Program-made: the position numbers and the translations under genes
Shown here: positions 1 to 11,119 of the stretch, piece after piece
Numbering within the stretch: the stretch's first letter is position 1
Layout of the letters: the number at the start of each line of letters is the position of its first letter
NCBI GenBank assembly: GCA_024663395.1
Contig: JANFAH010000012.1
Span: 1,364,001-1,428,000 of the forward strand
Length of the DNA: 64,000 bases
From: Pisolithus tinctorius
Taxonomy: Eukaryota > Basidiomycota > Agaricomycetes > Boletales > Pisolithaceae
Direction of reading: 5' to 3'
Notes under the pieces: generated by a model
Databases searched by the model: none
What the model saw: only the letters and a program-made list of their open reading frames with translations
Told to the model about the DNA's origin: nothing

Positions 1-644
1 TTTGTTCAGCTCGTCAATTTCAGGTTTCAGAGCTCTTTCGGCAGCTTGTGCATCTTCCAGTCGCTTGCGTATGGTAGTCGAGAAGTCTCCTAGTGCATCA
101 CAGAGACTATCGAAGTCTTGTCCCATCTGGGAATCAATCTCGCCGCTCCCCTGCCAATACTGGGGATAATTCGTATATAACAAGAAAGCGAAACGTAGAG
201 CACGCTGCATACCTCGATTACAGCCTCGAGTTCTTTAACCTTCTCATCGTTAGTGATGTCCGCCTCCAACAAATGAGTCAACAAATCGCCGCAGAAATCT
301 GACCATCATCCGTCAACGGTGTGGAAATCCCTAGGTGCCAAGAACATGTCACCTTTAGTAACAGCGCTGGCTTTCGCCGCTGTCTCTCTCGACTTCCAAA
401 CAAGCTGTATATAGCTCTGGAGGATACGCGGTAATCGTCAACGACAGATGGGATGCAGCAAGAAAGGGCGACCCACTTCACGAATTTTCTTGAATTGGTC
501 GTTCGAATCAAGGATAGTCTCTGAGAGAGCTCCTCTGATCTGTAGGAATTGCTTGTCAATGGCATCCACCTTGCCAACCAAATCGGCAATCTCCTCCTTC
601 AGCCCAATGACATCTCTGTACTCCGGAGGGGGTTCCTGCCTCAT
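1..644 (-). CDS. Helical pore-former-like protein, 5' part, runs off left edge
   Basis: The gene reads leftward and its 3' part lies outside the window. Visible exons are about 478-644, 353-416 and 213-298, with a further one below about 130, joined by short GT-AG introns. The start at 642-644 is the first in-frame ATG; an exon further upstream is possible. The product is almost all amphipathic helix with heptad-like spacing. It is paralogous to the gene at 23482-25186: the SYIQLVWKSRE segment matches EYIRLLWESRR there, and DFCGDLL matches DFAGDFL. Long helices in that paralogue flank a hydrophobic hairpin, the layout of alpha-helical pore-forming proteins. The hairpin itself would lie outside this window. 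Function is inferred from shape only. No frame break is seen in the visible part. Confidence 0.6.
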
Positions 645-1448
645 GCTGAGTCAAACGCTTGAACAAGCGGACACTGGAGACACTAATTGAAGAGTTTCGA
701 TGAATCGATGGTAGGTAGTCCACCTACAAGCACCTCGAATGATCCAATCGCTGTATACATAATGGAAGTCAACCTCCACTAAGAATAGCAGTATTTAATG
801 CCACCGGGAATGCAACGGCCGGCCCTGCAACACGTTGCAACATGACTTGACTAACCAAGCTTTTGAGAGACGGCGAGGTCACACCTTCGGAATCCTCCGG
901 AGGCCATAACCCGGTGTACGCCGAAGGGAGCTATGGTATGAGCCCTTCAGTGATTTGTCCCGTGTCGATTTAGTACATTGCGCTGCTCTACAGACTCGGT
1001 TCGAACCCATCAACCAACAGCGTGTGGACTGCGCTGCTATTCAGGAGGGAACAGCATGTTTTATTTATCCGGGCAAGCCATCATTTCAGCATTCACGTGT
1101 CCAGGATATCCTGATGGGCCCGTGATGCGTGTTCGTCTATTCCCATTTCCCAATTACTGTGCTATCCTCTTGCGTCGGCTATGCATGCTGTCGTTTGCAG
1201 AGATCAGATCGTATGTGGCAACGACGTTCTAGGTTTATCCTAGTTTGTCTCTCACCAACCTCTCGAAAACTGATCTACTCGTCGCCTTAGATTCGGAATC
1301 TCCCCTCTACCTTATCGAGTCCTGAGGGTAATAGTGCCGTTCGGACGCATGGAGGATGCGTGTATGCATAATTCCGTAACGGGACATGTAGTCGTCACAC
1401 GAGGCAGTGGACGGTTCTAACCTAATAAGGCATGTCCATCCCCGGGAC
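645..1448. other. Gene-free stretch upstream of the left paralogue
   Basis: No convincing coding frame was found. This 0.8 kb would be the promoter side of the leftward gene at 1-644. It ends at the outer boundary of the left terminal repeat of the Tnp2 element. I could not place a TATA box or start site with confidence. Confidence 0.4.
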
Positions 1449-1451
1449 ACA

Positions 1452-1887
1452 CACAACGGATTTTGGAGAGTTAAGGACAGGTCTTAATGTAGTAGAAAAT
1501 GTAAAGACTACACTTGAAAATTAATTCAACAATTTTTCGAAGGTGAAACTTGAAGTTTTCGTGAACGCCTCGATGTTTACCAATACTTCAAGTTTACGCA
1601 CATGTATCGACGGCGTCAGAACATCAATTTGAGCTTCAAGTTTGGTAGTGGTTTGAATGTGCGTGCAAACTTCCGATTTTGTCTTCACATTGTGACTTCA
1701 ACAAACCATCAAGAATGAACTATGTTCGTGTATTGGCCAAGATTCCAAATATGCACGAACAATAAATACTCTGCCTAATTTTGAAGTTTGGGACGAGGAC
1801 AAAATGTTGATTGAAATGTAAAGTATTATGTACAGTTTATATGAATTGCCCATTGGTCGCCCACCCATCGCCCTCTGGTCGCCCAAA
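1452..1887 (+). repeat. Left terminal inverted repeat of the Tnp2 element
   Basis: This copy is the reverse complement of 22329-22764, at roughly 93-95 percent by eye, with almost no length difference. Several mismatches are CG against TG or CA. Its inner end carries repeats of GGGCGACCA and related short words, which look like the subterminal transposase-binding repeats of CACTA elements. The outer terminus is CACAACGG. Confidence 0.8.
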
Positions 1888-1972
1888 ATCACTATCATTT
1901 TACTTCAAGCGCCCAATTTCTGTCAACAACAGCAATGACAACTGGATTTTTATACTACGTGAAGCTCGCAGA

Positions 1973-4900
1973 TCAGTCCTGCATGAAAGAGTTAATGGAA
2001 ATATCTTGGGCGAGAGGACAAAATTGCTCACCCGACAAAGAGAGAGCACGATGATGCGATCATCTGCGACAGCCCACCTGGCAAAGTGACTGACAACCCA
2101 CGATGATTCGACGGTTTCCAAGTGGTTTGAGAGTGCGGAAGAGTACGACTTGGCGGGAAAGTGGGGGTAGGCAGCAAATGGATCTGATTCTGTAGCATGT
2201 GGCAGCAAGGAATATCGCAGTACAGCAAAGACAAATACCCCGTCACGACCATAGATATACTTGATAGTGCCAGGGACGGGCGAGCATTTGTAGTCGCCTT
2301 TTGGATAGAATAGAATAAGCGAGTTGCCGTCATGAGTCGAGAACCTGCTGTACACGGTGTTGTCAAGTTTTAGGTGGGCGTGTAGGACTACATGTCGCTG
2401 TTGGGTTAGTTCAAACAAGTCCTTCGGCGTCACTACCAGCTTAGCACTGTCAGGCACTCACGTTCCAGCGTCCAATGCGTCTCCATGGGTCTCCCAACCT
2501 CCATCTGTAGTACCGTATGCACGATCAAGAAGAAGTTTACATTCATGGATAGCAGGGGGGCAGCGAGGTCGAGACAACCAACTACGAAGTCTTCCAGCCT
2601 TCAGATATGACTGAATCATTGTTTTCTCCAGCTCTCCTGTTTGTTAGATTCAGTTTTCAAGTTCTACGGCTTAATCCGTCGATCACAAACCTGTCTGGTA
2701 GTTGGTCAGAAGACGTTGCAGCACCCCAATCAACCGCTCAAATGGAAAGCACCACCATGATTGCACGGGTCCAAAGAGTAGGAGGTAATCATATATGTGA
2801 AACGACGCATGGTGATTGGGTCATGCATCAAGTGTAGGATAGAGTTCCTTCAGCTTTCCAACATAGCTGGCGATATAGGCACGATATGCAGAAGCTTGCG
2901 AAGTACTCATGGTCCGAGCGCAGGCAAGATTGACGGCAGAAACGAGATCCATTGTGTGATCGAGAACGGCCTTAAGGTCTGCGCCATCATCGGAACAGTC
3001 GTTACTTGTACCCCAAAGATTGATCAATGCTAGGGGAAGATAAACCGTGATCAGTGAGCGCCATTCATCTGCCTTGATAGTGCCAGCGGACACATCACCA
3101 AAATTGCTGGGAACAGAGCCTAACCACGACGGCGTCACGACGTCACGAATAACTTTGCGAACTTGATTCAACACGTCTGACTTGGCAAACTTGCTGGGTC
3201 GCTGCTGTAACGCAGACAAGGGCATCTGCAGCCGCTGAGTATACATCGCATTAGCTGCAGGACACGTAGTAAGATCAGGAACAACTTACCCAAGCAACAA
3301 GCGCCTTGGCATAATCAGCTTTGAGAACTTTACCACTCTTCGAGGGAACACACCCTAAGCTCTGGCAAACAAATTTCAGAGGGTGAGCATTTTTGTGGAC
3401 TAGCGACTCCCGCAAGTCGGTCATGAAGGACTCGACAGCTGTGTTGTCGTCATATGATGGGACCGGTGAAACAAGAAGCTTGTGAAGCGCCGAGACTTGC
3501 ATGATCTCCTTCGTTGTCATAGACAGCGCCTCGGGGGTACCAGGGACGACCCGCTTAAACTCGTAGTGAAATGCAGGAATTACGGAGTGCGCAGCGGAAG
3601 AAGTCTCTGTGGTTAACCCAAGCAGACTGCACACATGATGTTGAACAAGGCCCTCGAGTATACAATGCATCGAATCTATGACGAGTTGGCGAGTGGGGTC
3701 CCAATATGGCAAATGCCACAGTTCTGAGTAGCGAACACCGTACTCCTTGAATATCCTGTCGCATGCGGAAGATGTATGTGCATCCCTCCATTGCTCTGCA
3801 TATTGGCAGAGCTTGTCTTTGTCACGCGCCATCCAGTTGTTGAAGTCCGTCCGACTGTAATTTGTCTTGTGGTAGCAGCCGCAAACAGTGCAGAAGAAGT
3901 GACTCCCAATTCCAGCGAAAGCGGCAAGGTGGCGAGAGGCAGGGAGATCACAGACAACAAGGGCGATGGCACTGCGTGTAACTCGTCCGCCAGGATGATT
4001 CGCCGTTCTCGAAAAGCAAATACCAGAATCCCAAGCAGCAACTAGGTCGTTCATCAGTGGTCGTATGTAATGATTAAGATTTTCGAGTGATGGTTGTTTG
4101 GGGCCTGGAATAATGCCAGCAAGATAAAGATTTTCCGGCTTGTACCTCACATCCAAAGGCAGATTGAGACATGCCATTGAAATGATCCCAGACGACACAC
4201 TTGGTCCCCGTACACTCATACCTCCAGGGTTGAAGAAATCCACGTGAAGCGCAAACGCATATCGACCTTCATCTCCACGATCAACGAAACGCTTCCCAGG
4301 CACAGGCCCATGGAACTCTCGAAGGAACTGGGCTTCAAATGGGTTCTTCACAAAGCGTGGTTGCGAGGATGAGGCATGTAAATCATCACATGCAGAGTCC
4401 ATCGCTGCCTCGGTATCTGGTCGAGACAGTAGTGTTGCGAGGTAGTCTTTGAAGTTGTGGTAGACAAACACTTTCTTCGGGTAAGGATTCCCCTCAGCTC
4501 GTGTATTGAGTAATGGCTCGCCACATTGCTTCTCCGGTGAAGGGAAATGAGTGCAGAAGGAAGGATAAGTGGGGACATCCAATCCGAGTGAAAAGGTGGG
4601 AGCATAGAGGCAATGGCAGCTGCAGACAGCATACGTCACTGTCTTGGCTGCGAGGTGGAACCTGGACAAGACGCCACTGATGGTCGACGGTATTTGCTTC
4701 AGCACAGTCTCATGCGAATGACTCAGTGTCCCATCCGGCTTCCGAAAGGCAAGGTATAGCAAGAGGGAAAGTCCGTTCATAATAAAGTTAGCACCCGGAG
4801 TGCCAACGCCAAAAATTATACTGCACACGACTCCTAGCAATAGTGCAACTTGGGCGATCATGTCCATTCGCTCGATTGGTGGTGAGTACTGCTTCCCTGT

Positions 4901-5741
4901 ACAATCAAACATCAGCAATGGTAAAAATCACGACATCCAGATACTCGCCTGTGTCAATCTCAACTGGATCTCGAGGCAAAGGTGTAGGCACCCATTCATT
5001 TGCCTGGGATTGGACCTCATCCAACAACACAGATAAAGCCTTTTTGCGTGTAGCCACCAACTCCGTGGAACGAGTAACCCGATCAATTGCTTTGCGTAGA
5101 ACGACAAGTTCATGCTGGACATCAAGAGAGCCGAGGTCTGATGAATCAAGGAGGAGCCGCTGACAGCGATGGATTCAAGATTCAATATTGCTAAGGATCT
5201 GAAGAGCTCTGATGGTGCGACGATCGCCATTCCTTGACGACTTGCAATGACCAGATACAGTGGGGGTAGTGGAAGTAACAGGCGAGTCAGGCGAGAGCTG
5301 TTCTCTCTCAAGGGCGTCTTTGGGGGGGGATGCGACGGAAGGCCCAGGGGAATGAAGGGTAAGGCGACTCAGACTACTGGCAAGATCATCTAAAGGGATT
5401 GCCTTGGGCGGGTTGCTTATCATGCTGCTGCTTGGACCCATGGCCTGAAAATCAGCGCGGGAGTGCCACAGTTTACTGACAGTGGTACCAGGGTCCGGAC
5501 CATCATCAGTAATGGTAAGCGCAAAGAGGTGCCCAGCGACAGAGTCTACAGCATCTACGGCGCTCTGTTGGACAGGTGGTGAGTACTGGGTGGCATGTTC
5601 TTCATGAACTCGCTTCATGTGCGCTGGCATAAAACGAGCCTCCATAAGAACACCGCTTGCTTTCCCGTGGCTGTCTGTGCCACCTTTCTCGACGCATTCT
5701 TCACAAAAACATCGTTTGAGAGTAGGGCAGGAGGCAGGCAT
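1973..5741 (-). pseudogene. Tnp2-family transposase, multi-exon, broken by two TGA stops
   Basis: The product would be the DDE-type transposase of a CACTA/EnSpm-like element. The N-terminus has a Cys/His cluster (CFCEECVEK, then HMKRVH) as in fungal Tnp2 proteins. The main exon (about 3290-4870) has the Tnp2 core: a GPKQPSLENLNHYIRPLMNDL segment, a Cys-rich CTVCGCYH stretch and the helical LPYWDPTRQLVIDSMHC motif. Later exons carry IKADEWRSLITVYLPLALINLWG-type sequence (2821-3246), a TFPFERLIG-like part near 2700, one at 2450-2635, and a C-terminal exon (about 2008-2418). In-frame TGA codons stand at 5175-5177 and 2821-2823, and homologous sequence continues through both. The intron near 4870-4926 appears to use a GC donor. 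Apart from the two stops the frame is well preserved. The gene lies just inside the left terminal repeat. Confidence 0.75.
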
Positions 5742-6779
5742 CCCTCCAATCTGGTGGTATCAACGCTAAGTGGATATCTCCAAATGTTTGAGGATGACGT
5801 ACAATGTAATCTTGGGGCTTTGAGATGAAAAGGATGTGAGCGTGGCCAATGAAATACCAGCTTTTGCAACTCATATTGCGGCAGGGCGGCGACTTTTGAA
5901 CAAGGATAAGAGTGGGAATCACTGTACAACGTACACGTCTTTGTGTGCGGTGGCGCCGTGTCATGAATCTACGATGGAACAAGGCTATTACCCCAAAATG
6001 GAACAAGTTACAAACAAAGATTGCGATGATTGCGGCAAACAGTTGACGATTAATATTACGGAGCCTAGTGATGGATCGTTGGCTGGCAAGTAGGATACGT
6101 CTTAGGACTTAATTGATCTGGTAGCATTTCAGCTGCATTAAGCGTTTCATCGCCATCTGTGCACAAGAGATTGCGACGATTGTAACGACAACATGAAACC
6201 AGTGAGCAGGAAGTAGAGTGGGCAACTTCACTGGGCATCACCAGCATATCACTCCCTACTGAATAGGTGTTCCTCAACCTGTCGGTTGCGAAGAGCAGCA
6301 AAATGCCCAACGCATGTACACCAGTGGAACCTCACCACTCGTGACGTCCCGACAAATGTCTGCTAGTGTTCCCCTGCCCTCGATCCCGAACGGCCTGCCG
6401 ATATCGTTGCAGACCCACATGAAAGGCACGCAACCTCCGTCAGCAGCTCCCCATGCACAGATATCCTCCACCTCCAGTGGAGGTTCGTGGCCTCAAGGAA
6501 CGCCAAATGCCAATCTGGGCCCTGTCTTACCTCTAGTTTGAACAAGTTTCGGCGCAGTAATCAAGTGGGATGGATGTGATTTGTGACAGGTACCATTTTG
6601 CATGGAGAAATGAGTCAGTAGCATAAACCAGCCCCGATAACCCCCTTGCAAACTCGGCACGTTGGCGTAGGTGGTGGACATGGCGGTGACCAATGTAAGG
6701 GAGGCAGTATGATTTTCTTTCAAAATCATCAACATTATACATATGACACTACACACTACCCTTCGTCGTTCAATGGCTC
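5742..6779. other. Transposase upstream region with a Ser/Pro-rich open stretch
   Basis: Most of this kilobase shows no recognisable gene. On the plus strand at about 6250-6540 is an open stretch rich in Ser, Pro and Gln (near GTSPLVTSRQMSASVPLP). It resembles a disordered part of a nuclear protein and ends just before the CBP20 fragment. It may be a second captured gene piece, but I recognise no domain, and composition alone is weak evidence. Confidence 0.3.
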
Positions 6780-7116
6780 CCAGATTGATAGCTTGAGCTT
6801 CTATACGACTGAAGAGCAAGTATATGAGTTGTAAGTATACCAGTCCAGAGGGTGGTGGTGGTATCCGCTTACCCCTACCTGACATTCTCCTCTTCAAAGG
6901 ATGCCCTGCGGATTCTGTTGAGTGGAATACTACCCACATGCAGAAGCACTCGCATGCGTGAAGTATATCAGTGGTACCAAACTCAACGAACGCATTATCT
7001 GCTGTGATCTTGGCCTTGGATACACGGAAGGACGACAATTTGGTCGCGGCAAAAGCGGCGGTCGAGTGCGTGACGAGTATGGAACAGATCAGGCGCAATT
7101 GGAGAGGAGGAGATAG
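6780..7116 (+). pseudogene. CBC2: Fragment of nuclear cap-binding protein subunit 2 (CBP20)
   Basis: Two pieces of the RRM protein CBP20 are visible. The first encodes SLSFYTTEEQVYEL, the beta-1/RNP2 and helix-1 part of the RRM, and ends in a good donor (GTAAGT near 6830). The second, from about 6901, encodes MPCGFC, a TGA, then [19 protein letters not shown], and continues through [15 protein letters not shown] and VRDEY, the hallmark C-terminal cap-binding tail. The loop between helix 1 and RNP1 (about 20 residues) is missing. The N-terminal cap-stacking region was not found. CBP20 normally pairs with CBP80 on the m7G cap of nuclear transcripts. Here it is a truncated, stop-containing copy inside a transposon, so it is read as a captured host-gene fragment. 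Whether a functional copy exists elsewhere cannot be seen. Confidence 0.8.
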
Positions 7117-8483
7117 TTCGAGGAGCGTTATGCCGGCGTTCAGGAAGGACCCAGCGCTGCCGCGACTGGTGGTAGAGAATGGAAAGCGACAGAGATTCCT
7201 AGTACGACCCTAAACACTCAGTCATCAGACGATGATGGCGACAGTTTTCGGGTTCTTACCATTGTCCATATCCTAATTCGAACTGCGTCACTCAACTTTG
7301 GTGTGCCGCAGGGTCACCGTTCTCGCTTAGACGATCTGGCAGAGAGAGATGGGTAGCGAAGTCGTTTTGAACACTTGTATTACAGCTGTTTCGGGAAAGG
7401 TTTGCCGTGAGAGAAAAACCTCGAAATTGCCGCCACTTCCTTGTCTTGCAGCTCGCATCTCAGAATTGAAATATCTCGCGAACCAGAACAGCTAGTGCCC
7501 TAATTCCTTCAGCTTTGCACTCCCCGGATTCGATTTCAGGGCACCGTGGCAAGAAACCCAACATTCACCGTTCCGTTCTCATGCCCCAAAATTACCCCCT
7601 CGTGGACGGTGCGATTGCATTTGCTCATGTAAGGACACCTTTCTCAAGATCCGTCTTGAATAGACAAGTACATTGAGTAGTGCCAGAGTGCACAGAGGTA
7701 ATTTCATGATTACATTTACTTTTGGTAGCAACACATTCTCATAGAAATGCCAAGGGAGCGAGTCACAGCGGGGCAGAGATGACAACAATAACTTGGTGTG
7801 GGCTAGGATGACGATGATATGGACATGTCAAGACGGGGTAAGTGCTCACAACTCCTGGACAGTAGTGATCACTATAGGCAGCCACAATGACAGATTTTGA
7901 ACTTTTGATATGGTTCCGACTGTGCAATGACAACGATAGCCACGAAGATGGAGATGACGGCGGTCAATGTTGTCATGATGATAGTGATGGTCCTGGTAAT
8001 ATTGATGCTGACGATCTGTAAGGTGCGACGACTTTAGCCCAGAGGGCGTTGGTATATGTACCTATGTACCATACTTGAGTTCCGTAGACTGTCAGTTGCA
8101 CCGGTAGACACCTGAAAATTTCTCGTGATGTCGAAATGGGTTCCGTTGGGTCCTAGGTGCCTGATGCAAGGCGTCTGAATTTTCTGACCAGGCAAGCAGA
8201 GCTAGGGTGAGCTTCGCATCCCTGTCAGCTACAGCAGTAGTCGGAGACCTACTCCTCTCTGTAGCAGCTTTCCTAGTACTGGTGATTTTTTATTATACTA
8301 CTTAATTCGAACATTCAACGATGGCTTGCTCGGATTTCAATGGTCCACATGACATTGAAGCCAACCTAGGACCGTCATCAGTGCATGCATCCGATTTCAA
8401 CCCTTCATTCAGAGCCCCATTGTTACAGTGGTCGCTGATAGATGAAATTTCGGTACTGGGGTATATAACATGACAACCTATGT
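7117..8483. other. Gene-free stretch between CBP20 fragment and WD40 gene
   Basis: I see no supported coding frame. A short segment near 7930-8010 is rich in GATGA-type triplets (dense gatgatgatagtgatgg-like words), a simple-sequence drift without clear period. The 3' end of the leftward WD40 gene lies at 8484, so part of this is its 3' untranslated region. Confidence 0.35.
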
Positions 8484-10227
8484 TTACAAATAGATCACTG
8501 ATTCTCCGGCATAGTCCTCCTTCCAATGTTCAAGCCTCCTCCGGCTCCCAGTGATGACTCCGTCGCTCCCACTCGTGCTGGCAGTTCCAGTCGCGCTGTG
8601 TCTGGCTTGTACGTCCCCAATAATTTGCTTGACCTCACTGATTTGCTGTGCGATGTCCCGAAGCATGTCTATGTCGCCCTCCCCACTGTAAGGAACTGCG
8701 GATGCGGGTTTGACATGGAAGAGGCAGGATAGGTCAATGGTAAATACATTCGGCCAGCGCGGGACAAACAGATGGTCCATCGTCCACGCGCCCAGCTCAA
8801 TCTGTTCCCGAGAATCAATATGTAATATCTTATGTATGGTAGCGTACTCACGCTAGTACGTGCAATTGGGAGGCGTCCTCCTAGCACAATTAGGGCCAAC
8901 ACAATGATAATGCCGGTCAGGCCCCGTAAAATCGGTATAATTGTCCAAGGCTTGGAGACGGGAGCTTTCCGTGAGTTATACATGTGATCCCATACACTAA
9001 TTGACGTATTCTTGCGACCGGTAGCTAGTGAAGCGCACACGATAATGCAACGTCCACCAATATCTTGCACCTGCACATATTTTAGTAAAGGCTTTTAAAA
9101 TAATGTTGAGAGACAACTGACCGCAATAGTTTGTACGAGAGTACTATTGGTGTGACGGAGCGTTTCAATGCCTGCACCTGTTTTCCTGTCGAATATGTAT
9201 ACACATCCACTATCGCTACCCCCGATGACAACTTTGGCATCTTCTCCAAATCCCACTTGTTTTGGAACAGCTAAACTAGGCGGCAGGTCAGTCAAGAACG
9301 TCCTGATGGACCGTGCGCCATCCAGATGATACATAGTGAACCCATTCGTTGCATTGTCAATCATGAATAGCCCCTTTTTCAAATGGACAGCAGCAGATCC
9401 GCTATTGAAAGATGAGCAGGGCATAAATTAGATATGGTTGGTCCTACATTACTGATTGACAGTGATGTTCAGCGATCACTTTTCCATCATTTCCGTCCAT
9501 CTTGACACTACAGACCTCATGAGTTACACTCCAACACGGGACAAAGCACTTACACATTGCCATCATACAAGCCAAAGACATAGACGCTTCCATTCTCGCC
9601 AAATGCAATAGACTTCGGAACAGTACTATCGAGACGAACTGCAAACACCGGCTGAAGCTGTGAGCTCATACTCAGTGAAAGAACCTGAACAATATTGTCT
9701 CGGGTTCCGATGGCAACATGGCAAGTTGAATCAGTGGTCGACGTGTCCCATGCAACACAGGTAATTTCGAATCCTGAGCCTAACCGCCTGGCACAAATCT
9801 CCTGAAACTGCTTCTACATATCTCAGATTAGATGATTTTTTGCATCGAGAGAAGTGTCTTACATCAAGAGTGTTGGATCTCATGAATACGAGGTATCCCA
9901 TACCAGTGCCATAGCACAGAGTTTCGGCAGGCACATGCTTCGCTTTCATCCAAATAGCACAACTTACAATGCCACGGGACTCCAAGTGTGTCACCGAAGT
10001 CAGCTCCTTCCGAGTTTCGAGGTTCCAGAGCTTAACTCCCTCAGTACCTAGACGTCATTAGTATGAGTCTCAGTCCATGGTACAAACCTACCGCCAGCAG
10101 CAAGAACTTGCCCATCAATGGATATGGCGAGTGCATGCACAGATCCTGTGCTCTTGAAAGAAGCGACTTTTTGGTAACGCTGCTTTAAGGAAGGTGAAGG
10201 GGAGAATAGCAATTGCAACGCGTACAT
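8484..10227 (-). CDS. WD40-repeat protein with C-terminal membrane segment
   Basis: The start is placed at 10225-10227 (MYALQLLFSPSP), followed by about eight exons with short introns. WD-type blades are visible: VHALAISIDGQVLAAGG then VKLWNLETRK; ITCVAWD; PKSIAFGENGSVYVFGLYDG; VGFGEDAKVVIGGSDSGCVYIFDR. After the propeller comes one strongly hydrophobic segment (ILRGLTGIIIVLALIVLGG, about 8880-8935) and then a polar C-terminal tail with a coiled-coil-like part (DIAQQISEVKQIIGDV) ending at 8484. The product is probably anchored in a membrane with the propeller facing one side. WD40 proteins are scaffolds, and no partner can be named. The frame looks intact. A LINE has inserted about 260 bp upstream of the start, which may affect its promoter. 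Exon edges are approximate. Confidence 0.65.
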
Positions 10228-10486
10228 GGTTTGAAATTCTGGCGATTTCTTCGCCCGCTCGCATCGCGCATAAATAGCGGATAAACGTATGTGCTAGGGA
10301 ACCCGAAAAAGGGCCACCCTGGTCCTTCGCAACCCTGTTGGACAATACCACTATTGTGGTGTGATACCATGGTGTCGAGCCCAGCTCAATAATTGATGCT
10401 ATTGTATAATTGCGTAATGGTGTACCGCTGTTGTACTGCTGTCGTAGTTGCCAATCGCCATGTGCCGTGTTATCGCAGCTCTTGTT
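10228..10486. promoter_or_regulatory. Upstream region of the WD40 gene, cut by the LINE insertion
   Basis: On the minus strand a TATTTATG-like box lies near 10270, about 45 bp from the WD40 start. The LINE target site begins at 10487, so sequence farther upstream has been pushed 6.6 kb away. The promoter assignment is inference from position. Confidence 0.3.
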
Positions 10487-10495
10487 TTGTTTTCC

Positions 10496-10500
<5 letters not shown>

Positions 10501-10533
<33 letters not shown>
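10501..10533 (-). repeat. Poly(A) tail of the LINE (T-run on plus strand)
   Basis: Thirty-three uninterrupted T residues follow the CCACTTT end of the target duplication, so 36 T are consecutive. This is the 3' tail of the retrotranscribed LINE RNA, marking target-primed insertion. Confidence 0.95.
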
Positions 10534-10537
<4 letters not shown>

Positions 10538-11119
10538 CGAATTTTTAAGTGCTTGAGGGTAGTTGTAACCCTATGTCGCACTATACGATCGTAGTTTATC
10601 TACCTAACCAGAGGCCCCCTGTGGCCTGCCTTCCCTTACAAGCGAGTGAATGCCCTGGTGGCAGGGCCTTTGGCCCTCCACCAGTCCGCCGTTCCCGCCG
10701 GCCGTTTTAGACACTCCGCCTTGGAGTAAGGGTGGTTTAATACTTCTGTCAGGCGATAATTCTGTCTACACATAACCGGCTGCTTTTTAAGGCTAGCTGG
10801 AGCATGGGCGTCGTGCTCTTCTACATCCTTTTGGTGACTCTGCTGTGACGTGCTGAGATTGCGTCTGCGATGGTAGGGTGGGTTTTTTGGTGGTCTTCGA
10901 GGCACTTTTAGGAGGTTATAGCTTATAGCCGGGGTGATTGGTTTATGGAGCGCGTCTGATCTCATGTGTGTCGGTCGGGTGGGGGGGAGGGGGGACGTGA
11001 GTGTCGATGCAGGTGGTGTTTACGCTGAGTATATGTTTGGTCTGCTGACAAGCGTTCTGGTCCTGTGCTGGGCTTTATCATTTACCGTGGTGTTATTTGA
11101 ATACCTCACCTGGTGTTTG

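Noticed and set aside
990..1130. Similarity of 990-1130 to 22860-23000 (CCAGGATATCCTGATG against CCAGGACATCCTGATG)
   Set aside because: Beyond about 16 bp the match is weak, and its orientation does not fit a shared inverted repeat around both paralogues.
10399..10581. Open frame with a run of Lys over 10501-10533
   Set aside because: It is the LINE poly(A) tail read as codons.
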